This document shows, in pieces, positions 6,750-13,427 of a DNA stretch of 13,452 nucleotides. The notes under the pieces are model-generated. The model was not told the origin of the DNA. It searched no databases and was given only the letters and a program-made list of their open reading frames with translations. The stretch is from Candidatus Parcubacteria bacterium (GTDB taxonomy: Bacteria > Patescibacteriota > Minisyncoccia > Phycocordibacterales > CAIZLB01). The position numbers and the translations under genes were made by a program. How positions within the stretch are numbered: position 1 is the stretch's first letter; each line of letters opens with the position of its first letter. The stretch lies in contig JACMMR010000077.1 in the NCBI GenBank assembly GCA_014378965.1, forward strand, positions 1-13,452, given 5' to 3'.

Positions 6750-7865
6750 ATGGAAAAATATTTATCGATACGGGTTCAAACCACTCTATATATTTCCATT
6801 TTTTTTATTTCTTTACATCATGTATTTATATATCTTATAAATTCATCTACGCTCAAATATGTATTCGGATTAAAAACAAGTGAAGTGTTATCTATATATG
6901 GTATCGCTTCTCTTTTTGGTATCTGTACATATATGGTGGTCTTAAAAAGAGGAATTACAGATAATATTAAAAAACATCTTTATTTGGCAACAAGTATTGA
7001 AATCGTGTGTTTAACTCTCATGTACTATTTCTCTGTTTATCAAAATGTCTATATTTTTATTGGATTATTTTTAGTACATCAACTTATTACTCCATATATA
7101 ATGTTTAATCTTGATTCTTTATTCGAAGCCTACACAAACATTAAAGACAGAGGGCGTTGTAGAGGAATTTATCTCACTGTTTGGAATATTCCATTTATTA
7201 TCATCCCATTAATCATGAGTGCTCTAAGTGTAAATAAATTACCAATAGTGTATCTAATTTCAACAGCACTTTTATTTCCTTTTTTGTATTTGGTTTTTCG
7301 TTTCATCAAAAATCCAAGTCCATTAGATATTGATAATATAAAGAGTAAACATGAAACAGTATACAATATGCTCAAAGCGTTTTTTCAAGATGTATTGGAT
7401 CGCAAAGCATTTATAACTCAATCCCTCCTCCATCTGTACTATGGATCATTAGCTATACTTTTACCAATATATCTTCACAGTGTCTTTTTATTTGATTGGA
7501 ATAAAATAGGTTTAATTTTAGCAGCTATGACTGCCCCATTTGTACTTATACAAATACCTTTTGGAAATATGGAGGACAGAAACCATAACGAAAAAGGGTT
7601 ATTTAAAATTGGAGTTTTTATAACTTTCGTATTTAGTGCTTTAGTTTTATTTGTTAATCCAAGTTGGGCAGAAAATACATCATTTCTGTTATTGTCACTA
7701 TTCTTGTTCTTAAGTCATATCGGGTGCAGTTTGATAGAAATATCAACCGAAAGTATTTTTTATAAACATGTGACTGAGAGAGACCATACAGCTCTTTTGA
7801 TGTTTCGTATGGCTCGTATACTACCCTACAGTTTAGGGATTATAGCCCTGTTGTTCGTAAGATAG
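6750..7865 (+). CDS. MFS-like multi-pass membrane transporter
   Basis: A 371-aa integral membrane protein with about 11 hydrophobic segments, near 11-32, 46-66, 76-94, 98-120, 140-160, 164-186, 222-246, 252-272, 286-303, 310-328 and 352-370. A longer polar loop at about 187-220 separates two halves, the usual Major Facilitator layout. FGNMEDRNHNEKG (271-283) sits where a motif A (G-x-x-x-D-R-x-x-x-x) is expected between the second pair of helices of the C-terminal half. The substrate cannot be told. At 371 aa it is slightly short for the superfamily. It may be co-transcribed with the DsbA-like gene but also has its own -10. It ends in TAG before the convergent terminator. Confidence 0.8.
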   Translation: MEKYLSIRVQTTLYISIFFISLHHVFIYLINSSTLKYVFGLKTSEVLSIYGIASLFGICTYMVVLKRGITDNIKKHLYLATSIEIVCLTLMYYFSVYQNVYIFIGLFLVHQLITPYIMFNLDSLFEAYTNIKDRGRCRGIYLTVWNIPFIIIPLIMSALSVNKLPIVYLISTALLFPFLYLVFRFIKNPSPLDIDNIKSKHETVYNMLKAFFQDVLDRKAFITQSLLHLYYGSLAILLPIYLHSVFLFDWNKIGLILAAMTAPFVLIQIPFGNMEDRNHNEKGLFKIGVFITFVFSALVLFVNPSWAENTSFLLLSLFLFLSHIGCSLIEISTESIFYKHVTERDHTALLMFRMARILPYSLGIIALLFVR

Positions 7866-7880
7866 GTTAACTAAACCTGA

Positions 7881-7922
7881 AAAGAAAAAAAGCTTATACT
7901 TTTTCGTATAAGCGGTTTTCTT
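7881..7922. terminator. Bidirectional intrinsic terminator between convergent genes
   Basis: A perfect 8-bp stem GCTTATAC (7892-7899) / GTATAAGC (7906-7913) with a 6-nt loop TTTTTC. An A-rich run (7881-7891) precedes it and GGTTTTCTT follows. It is placed between the MFS stop (7865) and the CAP-protein stop (7966), so it can end transcripts from both sides. Confidence 0.8.
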
Positions 7923-7965
7923 AAGGGTTTTATTGGGGATGATTATTTTTTTGAGAGGGTTTTCC

Positions 7966-8880
7966 TTACCCCTTTAAACACACATTATAATCAACAATCG
8001 TTTTATTAAACTCTGCTATTATCACTCGTAAGGTATTCAAACGATCATTATATATAACAACTTTACTGTTATAATTATTTATATATTCCTTAGATATTGC
8101 AGGATCTGATTCTATAACACCGGCCATTTTTTGTAATTCTCTTTCTAAGACTTCAAGTTCAATTTTTTCAGCATCAATCTTTTTTTGTTCTACTTCATTA
8201 ATTTCTGTACAAATTGGAAGAGGTTTAGCAAAATGTTGCACTGCCATCCACTGTCTTTGACTCTTATAATCTCCAATACCAACAGCAGCACCCATCTCAG
8301 TATATTTTGGATTTAAAATATTAGCTTTGTGGGTTGGACTGTTCATCCATGCTTGGACTAAAGTTTTATCAGTTTCAAATATTCCTAACGCTAAGTTTTC
8401 TCCAACTATTTGGAATTTATACCCCTCATCCTTTACTAAATCAGCAGCAGTCTTTCCTCCAGGTGAAGTATGTTCAAAATACTGATTTGTAAACATATCA
8501 TCTGTTTTTTCGGAAGCAGACTTATTAAGTTTTAGGTTTTTTGTTAATGGCTTTAACCCAGCTTTTTGCCTTTCTATATTTGTATATAAAATAATTCCGT
8601 CAATACTAATCTTTGCTACAGTTTTTGGTCTATCGTTAGAAGTAGAGGTATAGGATTTAACTGTTGTTTTAGTTGTTGTAGCCAATCTTCCTGTAAAATC
8701 TTGGTCATTTATATGATTATATATATCATCTGGAGACACTTTTGTATCACTTGCTATAGATTTAAAAAATAATTTTGTAATCTCAATCTTATCCTGGAAC
8801 CAAGGACTATTTTTATGCAAAAGAAATAATCCTAACATAATAAGTATCAGTATGACTATGTAACGGATTATTTTAAACAT
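7966..8880 (-). CDS. Membrane-anchored CAP (SCP/PR1-like) domain protein
   Basis: A 304-aa protein. An N-terminal signal anchor (about 5-22) is followed by a Ser/Thr-rich linker (about 64-85). The CAP domain (about 93-220) has the family hallmarks: LYTNIERQKAGLKPL near its start, YFEHTSPGG with His137, GENLA with Glu161, and SPTHKANIL with His184 then MGAAVG. These His/Glu positions line the CAP cavity. A charged heptad-like region (about 228-255) suggests a coiled coil after the domain, and the last 40 residues are helical-looking. The protein likely acts at the cell surface; bacterial CAP proteins have mostly unknown roles. The start is supported by the anchor and by a -10 element (TATATT) 8 nt upstream. 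Confidence 0.9.
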   Translation of the reverse strand: MFKIIRYIVILILIMLGLFLLHKNSPWFQDKIEITKLFFKSIASDTKVSPDDIYNHINDQDFTGRLATTTKTTVKSYTSTSNDRPKTVAKISIDGIILYTNIERQKAGLKPLTKNLKLNKSASEKTDDMFTNQYFEHTSPGGKTAADLVKDEGYKFQIVGENLALGIFETDKTLVQAWMNSPTHKANILNPKYTEMGAAVGIGDYKSQRQWMAVQHFAKPLPICTEINEVEQKKIDAEKIELEVLERELQKMAGVIESDPAISKEYINNYNSKVVIYNDRLNTLRVIIAEFNKTIVDYNVCLKG

Positions 8881-8888
8881 GTATATTA

Positions 8889-8894
8889 AATATA
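8889..8894 (-). promoter_or_regulatory. -10 element of the CAP-domain gene
   Basis: TATATT on the minus strand, 8 nt before the ATG at 8880, in the 26-nt spacer after the methyltransferase gene. This is low-complexity AT DNA, so the exact hexamer is uncertain. Confidence 0.45.
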
Positions 8895-8906
8895 TTCTTT
8901 TTTTAA

Positions 8907-9782
8907 CTATTTAGCAATTAATACTAATTCTAAACACATAAACATCGGTATTTCCTTTCTTGCATCATCCTCTGCTTTCTGACGACCACCTTCCTCACTT
9001 TTTTTGTGTGAAATCCATTCTTCAATTCTAGAAATAGCAAAATTATGCTTATTAAAAATCTTTGAAAAAAATTGTAGCGGGTGATGAAATGATATAGTTT
9101 CTTCAGTTTTCTCTCCCATTGCTCTTCGACCTGGGTTCATATCTATCACGTATTTCTTGTCCGACATATAATTAAAGATCACTCTCCCTTGCTTATGAAG
9201 TGTGCTGTCAAACTTCCAATCACTCTCCTTCGGAATTCGAAAACTGGGATGATTAATCACAAACAAACAACGACCATTATTTTTAAGCACTCTGCCAATT
9301 TCTTTCATAACCGCATCAACATCGTTCATATTTTGTAGTGCCAAAACAGAATAGACTTTATTAATACTTTTATCTTTCAAATAAGTAAGATTTGAGGCAT
9401 CAGCATGAACAAGTTTTATGTTTTTATTTAAAGAAAATTTATCTGCAGCAATTTTTAATAATTTGTCTGCAAGATCTATACCATCAATTTGAACTTGGGG
9501 ATAATCTTCAAGTATTTTTTCGATGAAAAAACCTTGTCCGCAACCAAGATCAAGCAAATGATCACTATTTTTAATATTAAGCAATCTTAAAAGATTTGGT
9601 ACAATAACCTTGTGTTGATAGTTATCTTCGTCTTTTAAATAATCATCATACCACTCAGTGACTCCCGACCAGCTTGTTGTCTTAGTTTGTGAATTATTTT
9701 GATAGGGGCTTTTTTGCTGAAACTTTTTTAACGGTTGTCTTTGAATGTCCTGGTGATAGGAGTTGGGTTTTCTTGGCTTCAT
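8907..9782 (-). CDS. Class I SAM-dependent methyltransferase
   Basis: A 291-aa protein. A basic, polar, probably disordered N-terminus (1-36) is followed by a Rossmann-type methyltransferase domain: motif I LLDLGCGQGF (76-85), an acidic residue at the end of strand 2 in GIDLAD (101-106), HADASNL (126-132), and a motif IV-like VYSVLALQNM (143-152). This is the Methyltransf_11/UbiE-like class, and the substrate is unknown. There is no membrane segment. The 5' end overlaps the YtxH-like gene by 89 nt in another frame. No ATG, GTG or TTG occurs in the following 30 codons, so the ATG at 9782 is the only reasonable start. Neither a clear -10 nor a Shine-Dalgarno sequence precedes it, so translation is probably coupled to the upstream gene. 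It ends in TAG. Confidence 0.88.
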   Translation of the reverse strand: MKPRKPNSYHQDIQRQPLKKFQQKSPYQNNSQTKTTSWSGVTEWYDDYLKDEDNYQHKVIVPNLLRLLNIKNSDHLLDLGCGQGFFIEKILEDYPQVQIDGIDLADKLLKIAADKFSLNKNIKLVHADASNLTYLKDKSINKVYSVLALQNMNDVDAVMKEIGRVLKNNGRCLFVINHPSFRIPKESDWKFDSTLHKQGRVIFNYMSDKKYVIDMNPGRRAMGEKTEETISFHHPLQFFSKIFNKHNFAISRIEEWISHKKSEEGGRQKAEDDARKEIPMFMCLELVLIAK

Positions 9783-10116
9783 CTTTTATTTTTTTCCAGT
9801 TTGATTTTAGTTCTTTTGTAATTTCAGTTATTTCTTCCATCGTCATACCTTTTATTTTTTGATACTTTGCAGCAAGGTCATCAACAATTTTTGTATAAGT
9901 TGCTTCATCTATATTTTTAATTTTTTCAACTTTTTCTAATAATTCTCCTTTCATTTTAAATGACCAACTTTTTAAATGTTTTAAGCTTTTTTTACCTTTT
10001 TCTGTATTGAATAAAAAATGTGCACCGAGCAATGCAGAAGCAAACAATCCTGTAATACCTACAGCTAGTGCAACATTATGGTTATTATCTTTTTGGTTTT
10101 TTGGTGTATTTTTCAT
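9694..10116 (-). CDS. YtxH-like small membrane protein
   Basis: A 140-aa protein. After a short polar N-terminus comes a Gly/Ala-rich membrane segment (about 14-36) ending in FNTEKGKK, then a long Lys/Glu-rich helical region (about 40-118) and a basic tail. This layout (glycine-rich helix, TxxGKK, amphipathic helices) matches the YtxH family, whose function is not well defined. The tail is encoded in the region that also encodes the first 29 residues of the methyltransferase. Its promoter is one of the best in the window. Confidence 0.65.
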   Translation of the reverse strand: MKNTPKNQKDNNHNVALAVGITGLFASALLGAHFLFNTEKGKKSLKHLKSWSFKMKGELLEKVEKIKNIDEATYTKIVDDLAAKYQKIKGMTMEEITEITKELKSNWKKIKDEAKKTQLLSPGHSKTTVKKVSAKKPLSK

Positions 10117-10124
10117 ATAGTTAT

Positions 10125-10133
10125 ATTATACCA
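10125..10133 (-). promoter_or_regulatory. Extended -10 promoter of the YtxH-like gene
   Basis: Perfect TGGTATAAT on the minus strand (TGG 10133-10131, TATAAT 10130-10125), 8 nt before the ATG at 10116. It probably also serves the overlapping methyltransferase gene. Confidence 0.65.
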
Positions 10134-10167
10134 TATATTTACACATAAAAAGCAAGTCTATTTATAA

Positions 10168-10428
10168 CTATTTTTTACCTCCCTTCTTCTTAACAAAAAA
10201 TGAGATTATTGGAAGAATAACAGGTAATACCACTGGTGCCACTTTTTTAACGAAATTATTAGCTTTTACATCCTCGAGAATGACATCTCCCTGCTCGATT
10301 GCCTTTGCTATAAATATGTACAATTTTACAGCAGCGATCAGAAGTATCGATGTTAAGATAGTGAGAATGATAACAAAAATAGTTGTCACAAAGAAGAATA
10401 TATTGGCGTTGTTGTTTATGAATTCCAT
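10168..10428 (-). CDS. Small membrane protein of unknown function
   Basis: An 86-aa protein I do not recognise. A hydrophobic segment (about 8-40, one long or two closely spaced helices) is followed by an acidic stretch EQGDVILEDV, a second hydrophobic segment VAPVVLPVILPIISFFV (about 63-79) and a basic KKKGGKK tail. Like its YtxH-like neighbour it is a small helical membrane protein, but each has its own -10 element, so co-function is only suggested by adjacency. It ends in TAG. Confidence 0.6.
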   Translation of the reverse strand: MEFINNNANIFFFVTTIFVIILTILTSILLIAAVKLYIFIAKAIEQGDVILEDVKANNFVKKVAPVVLPVILPIISFFVKKKGGKK

Positions 10429-10434
10429 AGGTTA

Positions 10435-10440
10435 AGTATA
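10435..10440 (-). promoter_or_regulatory. -10 element of the small membrane protein gene
   Basis: TATACT on the minus strand, 6 nt before the ATG at 10428. It lies 15 nt beyond the TAA (10456-10458) that would end the read-through toxin frame. Confidence 0.5.
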
Positions 10441-10455
10441 TCGTTAAGGCTTCAT

Positions 10456-10716
10456 TTAGTAAATATCATCATGTTTGTCCAAATCAATCATAATGACTAA
10501 AGTATATCAATTTTCCTCTTTAAACAAAATCCTTAAATCAAACCTGGCTTTTATAGACTTAAATCCCTTAAGCTTTCCCTGCAAATTATGATTCAATAAG
10601 GAAATATCGAATGGATTAATAATAAACTTATCTAAAGCTATGTCTATTTTTAGCTTTAAATTATTATTGAGTTTTTTATATTTTTTGTTAAAATTATCCG
10701 TTGTGAATATCTCCAT
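10456..10716 (-). pseudogene. RelE/YafQ-family toxin, reading frame interrupted by an in-frame TGA
   Basis: The open frame runs from the ATG at 10716 to a TGA at 10507-10509 (69 aa). It has the family core HNLQGKLKGFKS (43-54) and ARFDLRILFKEE, but it stops before the last strand. Beyond the TGA the same frame continues YTLVIMIDLDKHDDIY to a TAA at 10456-10458. That is just the usual RelE/YafQ C-terminus, and it brings the total to the normal 86 residues. The missing part holds the C-terminal His (position 82) and Tyr, where toxins of this family carry catalytic residues, so the short product should be inactive as an mRNA endonuclease. A single G-to-T change of GGA would explain the TGA. The alternatives are a sequencing error or stop read-through. 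It lies 6 nt after the antitoxin gene in the same operon. Confidence 0.75.
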
Positions 10717-10722
10717 TGATTA

Positions 10723-10995
10723 TTAAGCTCTTAAAAACTTTATTAATTCCTTGCTGTTGTTAAATTTTTTTGATCGAGGACTATTTTTGTATGCATCCAA
10801 TATTTCCTCTTCCTCTTTATTGGAGTATATGAAGTAATTATCATCAGTTACAGAAAATGGTATACCTCCAACAAGATTTACCTTATTTAAAAATATACGA
10901 AATGCCGTAGGTAAATCTAAGCCCAATTTGTTGAGTGTTTTTTCTGCTTTGTTTTTTAACGCTGTATCTATACGTATTTGAACATTTGTTGTCAT
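10723..10995 (-). CDS. RelB/DinJ-family antitoxin
   Basis: A 90-aa protein. The N-terminal ribbon-helix-helix (MTTNVQIRIDTALKNKAEKT, then helix GLDLPTAFRIFLNKV) would bind DNA as a dimer, and GGIPFSV is typical of DinJ/RelB proteins. The acidic C-terminal part (about 55-90) is the expected toxin-binding region. The frame is open further upstream to an ATG at 11073. I chose 10995 because the family starts at this point and TATACT lies 6 nt upstream of it. The toxin ATG follows after 6 nt with no ribosome binding site, consistent with coupled translation. The antitoxin would normally repress its own promoter together with the toxin. It is intact even though the toxin frame is broken. Confidence 0.85.
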   Translation of the reverse strand: MTTNVQIRIDTALKNKAEKTLNKLGLDLPTAFRIFLNKVNLVGGIPFSVTDDNYFIYSNKEEEEILDAYKNSPRSKKFNNSKELIKFLRA

Positions 10996-11001
10996 ATCGA
11001 T

Positions 11002-11007
11002 AGTATA
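11002..11007 (-). promoter_or_regulatory. -10 element of the toxin-antitoxin operon
   Basis: TATACT on the minus strand, 6 nt before the antitoxin ATG at 10995. An imperfect operator-like repeat, CATAT (10993-10997) / ATATG (11005-11009), spans it and the start codon. Confidence 0.5.
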
Positions 11008-11074
11008 TGCAAAATGCATTGTTTTTGCAAACTCAGATGTTGTTTTTATTGTAATTATTTTATCCATCTCCATA

Positions 11075-11090
11075 TTGTATAATAATACAA
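11075..11090. repeat. Perfect inverted repeat upstream of the antitoxin gene, possible operator
   Basis: TTGTAT-TATT-ATACAA: two 6-bp arms around 4 bases, containing -10-like hexamers on both strands (TATAAT 11078-11083 on plus). It lies about 80 bp upstream of the antitoxin start. It could bind the ribbon-helix-helix antitoxin, or be a fortuitous palindrome in AT-rich DNA. No sizeable ORF follows on the plus strand. Confidence 0.35.
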
Positions 11091-11107
11091 ATGAAGTTCT
11101 TATGAAG

Positions 11108-11121
11108 AAACCATAAGGTTT
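11108..11121. terminator. Weak hairpin downstream of rmuC
   Basis: AAACC (11108-11112) / GGTTT (11117-11121) with a 4-nt loop, about 30 nt past the rmuC stop. The stem is short and the following T run on the minus strand is poor, so it is only a tentative terminator. Confidence 0.25.
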
Positions 11122-11152
11122 TGTTGAAGTTTCTATAAAGAAAAGGCAAGTA

Positions 11153-12352
11153 CTATTCCTCTATCACATCTTCGATAACCGCCGCCGCTGCAAGGTCGTC
11201 ACCCTTCTCTCCATCTAGCAATAAAGGATTATCCGTTACTTTATTTAACTTTTTCGTAAGAACACTATTTCTCGTTATAGCCTGCTCAATCGTATTCCCT
11301 GCTTCTTGAATCTTCTTATGTGTTTTCTCAAGAATCAAACCAAAGTTGTTAAACTCTTTTTTGACTACCCCTAATATTTCCCATACTTCTGAAGATCTTT
11401 TTTGTATTGATAATGTTTTAAATCCCATTTGTAAACTATTTAATATAGCCTGAACTGTTGTTGGACCAGTTATAATCACATTGTATTCACGGCGCACAGA
11501 CTCAAATAACCCTGGAATTCGTAATACTTCTGCATACAAACTTTCCACCGGCAAAAAGAGTAAACCAAAATCGGTTGTATATGGTGTATCGATATATTTA
11601 TTTTTTATATCCTTTGCCTCAGCTTTAATTCTCATTTCTAAATTTTTTGAAAATGAAATCAAGTCTTCATTATTTTCTCGAGCTTCCATCAATCGTTGAT
11701 AATCCTCCAGTGGGAACTTTGCATCGATAGGTAAAAATATATGTGTTATATCCTCACTATTTCCAGGTAATTTTATAGCATACTCTACATTATCAGCTGA
11801 ACCTTTTTTAGTTTTAACATTTTTTGCATATTGATCAGGTGTAAATATTTCCTCAATCAAATTACCTAGCTGAACCTCACCCCATGTTCCTCGAGTCTTT
11901 ACATTCGATAGGATCTTCTTAAGATCCCCAACACCGGCCGCCACTGTTTGCATTTCACCCAGTCCTTTGTGAACTTGATCAAGTCGATCTGACACCATTT
12001 TAAATGATTCCCCGAAACGTCTTTCAAGTGTAGCATGTAATTTCTCGTCCACTGTTTCTCTCATTTTCTCAAGCTTTTCTGAGTTATCTTTTTGTAAAAT
12101 GTTTAAACGTCCCTCAACCACTTGAGTGATACTAGAAAAATTTGCATTAAGAGTTTTATCGAGTTCTTCTCGGATCTCTTTTTGGCCAGTATTGTTTTCT
12201 AGTCGAGAGCGCATCATTTCATCTTTGAGCTGAGCCTCCAATCTTTCAATACCAGAAAGATCAATATTTACAATATCTTCTTTTTTTACCAGTATAAAAA
12301 TAATAAGACTTACAATAAGTATACTTTGAATAACTAATACGATTGTGATCAT
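11153..12352 (-). CDS. rmuC: DNA recombination protein RmuC family
   Basis: A 399-aa protein. An N-terminal membrane anchor (about 1-22) precedes a long coiled-coil region (about 35-140) and the RmuC domain (about 140-375). Family landmarks are TRGTWGEVQLGNLIEEI (153-169), FLPIDAKFPLEDYQRLMEA (206-224) and YIDTPYTTDFGLLFLPVE (253-270). RmuC proteins resemble restriction-like nucleases and limit recombination at inverted repeats; the biochemical activity is still unclear. The length is near the lower part of the family range. Its -10 element overlaps the stop codon of the aldolase gene, so although the two genes are adjacent it can be transcribed separately. It ends in TAG. Confidence 0.93.
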   Translation of the reverse strand: MITIVLVIQSILIVSLIIFILVKKEDIVNIDLSGIERLEAQLKDEMMRSRLENNTGQKEIREELDKTLNANFSSITQVVEGRLNILQKDNSEKLEKMRETVDEKLHATLERRFGESFKMVSDRLDQVHKGLGEMQTVAAGVGDLKKILSNVKTRGTWGEVQLGNLIEEIFTPDQYAKNVKTKKGSADNVEYAIKLPGNSEDITHIFLPIDAKFPLEDYQRLMEARENNEDLISFSKNLEMRIKAEAKDIKNKYIDTPYTTDFGLLFLPVESLYAEVLRIPGLFESVRREYNVIITGPTTVQAILNSLQMGFKTLSIQKRSSEVWEILGVVKKEFNNFGLILEKTHKKIQEAGNTIEQAITRNSVLTKKLNKVTDNPLLLDGEKGDDLAAAAVIEDVIEE

Positions 12353-12361
12353 GATAATAAA

Positions 12362-12367
12362 ATTATA
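12362..12367 (-). promoter_or_regulatory. -10 element of rmuC overlapping the aldolase stop codon
   Basis: Perfect TATAAT on the minus strand, 9 nt before the ATG at 12352. The aldolase TAA (12365-12363) lies within the hexamer. Confidence 0.5.
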
Positions 12368-13412
12368 AATCTTGACTATGAGTTACGTTGCTAACTAAGG
12401 ACGATAAACCTGTCTCATTTTCTAAAGTATATTTCCCTTCTAAAGCTAAAGTATTCATTTCCAAACGATCGATAAATATTTTTTGTGTCATCTCGATATC
12501 TGTTTTTTTAGAAAATGCTTCTAAAACCGGATCTTGAAGTGCTCGAGAGTATGAATATGTAATCGGAAACTTATATGGGCCATGCTGCATTATTTTTGAA
12601 AGGTTTAAAGTTGATTCTGTAGGAGTTTGACCACCTGACAAAAATACTACACCACCAATGTTTTCTGGAACAGTTGAAAATAGGATGTGAGATGTGTCAT
12701 TTGCAATTTCATCGTTCTCGGCTTTTACGATAGATTTCTTACCTGACAATACCATCGCTGTTTTTAAGATGACATTTTTAAGATCAACTCGGTATAACGC
12801 AAGATCGCCAAAAAGATGTGTCAGCACGGAAGACATTTTTTCACGACATTCATCTATTGTGTGGTCGCCGTCGTACATCACCTCAGGCTCAATAATAGGG
12901 ACTATCCCTGCCTCTTGAGCTAGTGACGCATATATTGCGAGGTTTCGAAGATTAAGCTCTATAATCTCATCTGAAGAGACTTTCACATCAACTACAACTC
13001 TCCATTTGCAAAAACGTGCACCGAGATTAAAATATTCTTCAAATCTTACTCTTAAACTGTCGATTCCAATAGTTATTTTTTCATCTGGAAAATTAGGAAA
13101 ATCGGTCAATCCTTCATCAACCTTGATACCAGGGATGATATTATGTTCTTCACAGTATTGAGCAAATGTTTTACCAGCCTCTATCTCTTGTCTAAAAGTC
13201 TCATCGTGAAATATCACTCCACTGATGTAGTTGTGTAAATCAGGAGTTGTGATCAAAGTTTTTCTAAATGCAAGACGATTTTCTACTGTTTGATCTATGG
13301 CAAGGGCCTCAAACCTTTTGTTTATGGACCCCACAGACTCATCTGCAGCAAGGATACCCTTGTCTTTGGCGAATAATTTTTGAATGGTATTTTGTAATAT
13401 TTCAGATTTCAT
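12363..13412 (-). CDS. Fructose-bisphosphate aldolase class I
   Basis: Reversibly cleaves fructose 1,6-bisphosphate to dihydroxyacetone phosphate and glyceraldehyde 3-phosphate through a Schiff base, with no metal, in the cytosol. The 349-aa protein belongs to the animal-like class I family. It shows KGILAADES with Asp24, GIKVDEG with Lys97, ARFCKWR with Lys136, IIEPEV with Glu175/Glu177, the Schiff-base lysine Lys217 in VILKTAMV, SGGQT (259-263) and SYSRALQ with Arg290. ILKTAMV replaces the more common LLKPNMV, but the lysine is kept. The C-terminus ends SQDL, without the terminal Tyr of muscle aldolase. The start is supported by an extended -10 element 6 nt upstream. In a reduced genome this is a core glycolytic enzyme. 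Confidence 0.95.
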   Translation of the reverse strand: MKSEILQNTIQKLFAKDKGILAADESVGSINKRFEALAIDQTVENRLAFRKTLITTPDLHNYISGVIFHDETFRQEIEAGKTFAQYCEEHNIIPGIKVDEGLTDFPNFPDEKITIGIDSLRVRFEEYFNLGARFCKWRVVVDVKVSSDEIIELNLRNLAIYASLAQEAGIVPIIEPEVMYDGDHTIDECREKMSSVLTHLFGDLALYRVDLKNVILKTAMVLSGKKSIVKAENDEIANDTSHILFSTVPENIGGVVFLSGGQTPTESTLNLSKIMQHGPYKFPITYSYSRALQDPVLEAFSKKTDIEMTQKIFIDRLEMNTLALEGKYTLENETGLSSLVSNVTHSQDL

Positions 13413-13418
13413 ATGATT

Positions 13419-13427
13419 ATTATGTCA
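13419..13427 (-). promoter_or_regulatory. Extended -10 promoter of the aldolase gene
   Basis: TGACATAAT on the minus strand (TGA 13427-13425, hexamer CATAAT 13424-13419), 6 nt before the ATG at 13412. There is no Shine-Dalgarno sequence and no clear -35. Confidence 0.55.

Noticed and set aside
9709..9715. Slippery heptamer A_AAA_AAG in frame in the YtxH-like gene within its overlap with the methyltransferase
   Set aside because: A -1 shift there would not enter the methyltransferase frame, which is +1 relative to the YtxH-like frame, so it does not support a programmed fusion.
10456..10716. TGA decoded as glycine (genetic code 25) throughout the organism
   Set aside because: All long genes are intact without any in-frame TGA; an organism with that code would use TGA for glycine often.
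11091..11105. Plus-strand ATG 7 nt after a TATAAT (11078-11083), resembling a leaderless gene
   Set aside because: The frame stops after four codons, so no coding gene is supported; only a possible promoter or palindrome is kept.
12694..12918. 74-aa plus-strand ORF
   Set aside because: It is antisense to conserved aldolase codons including the Schiff-base region, with no promoter of the type seen at real genes that I could identify.
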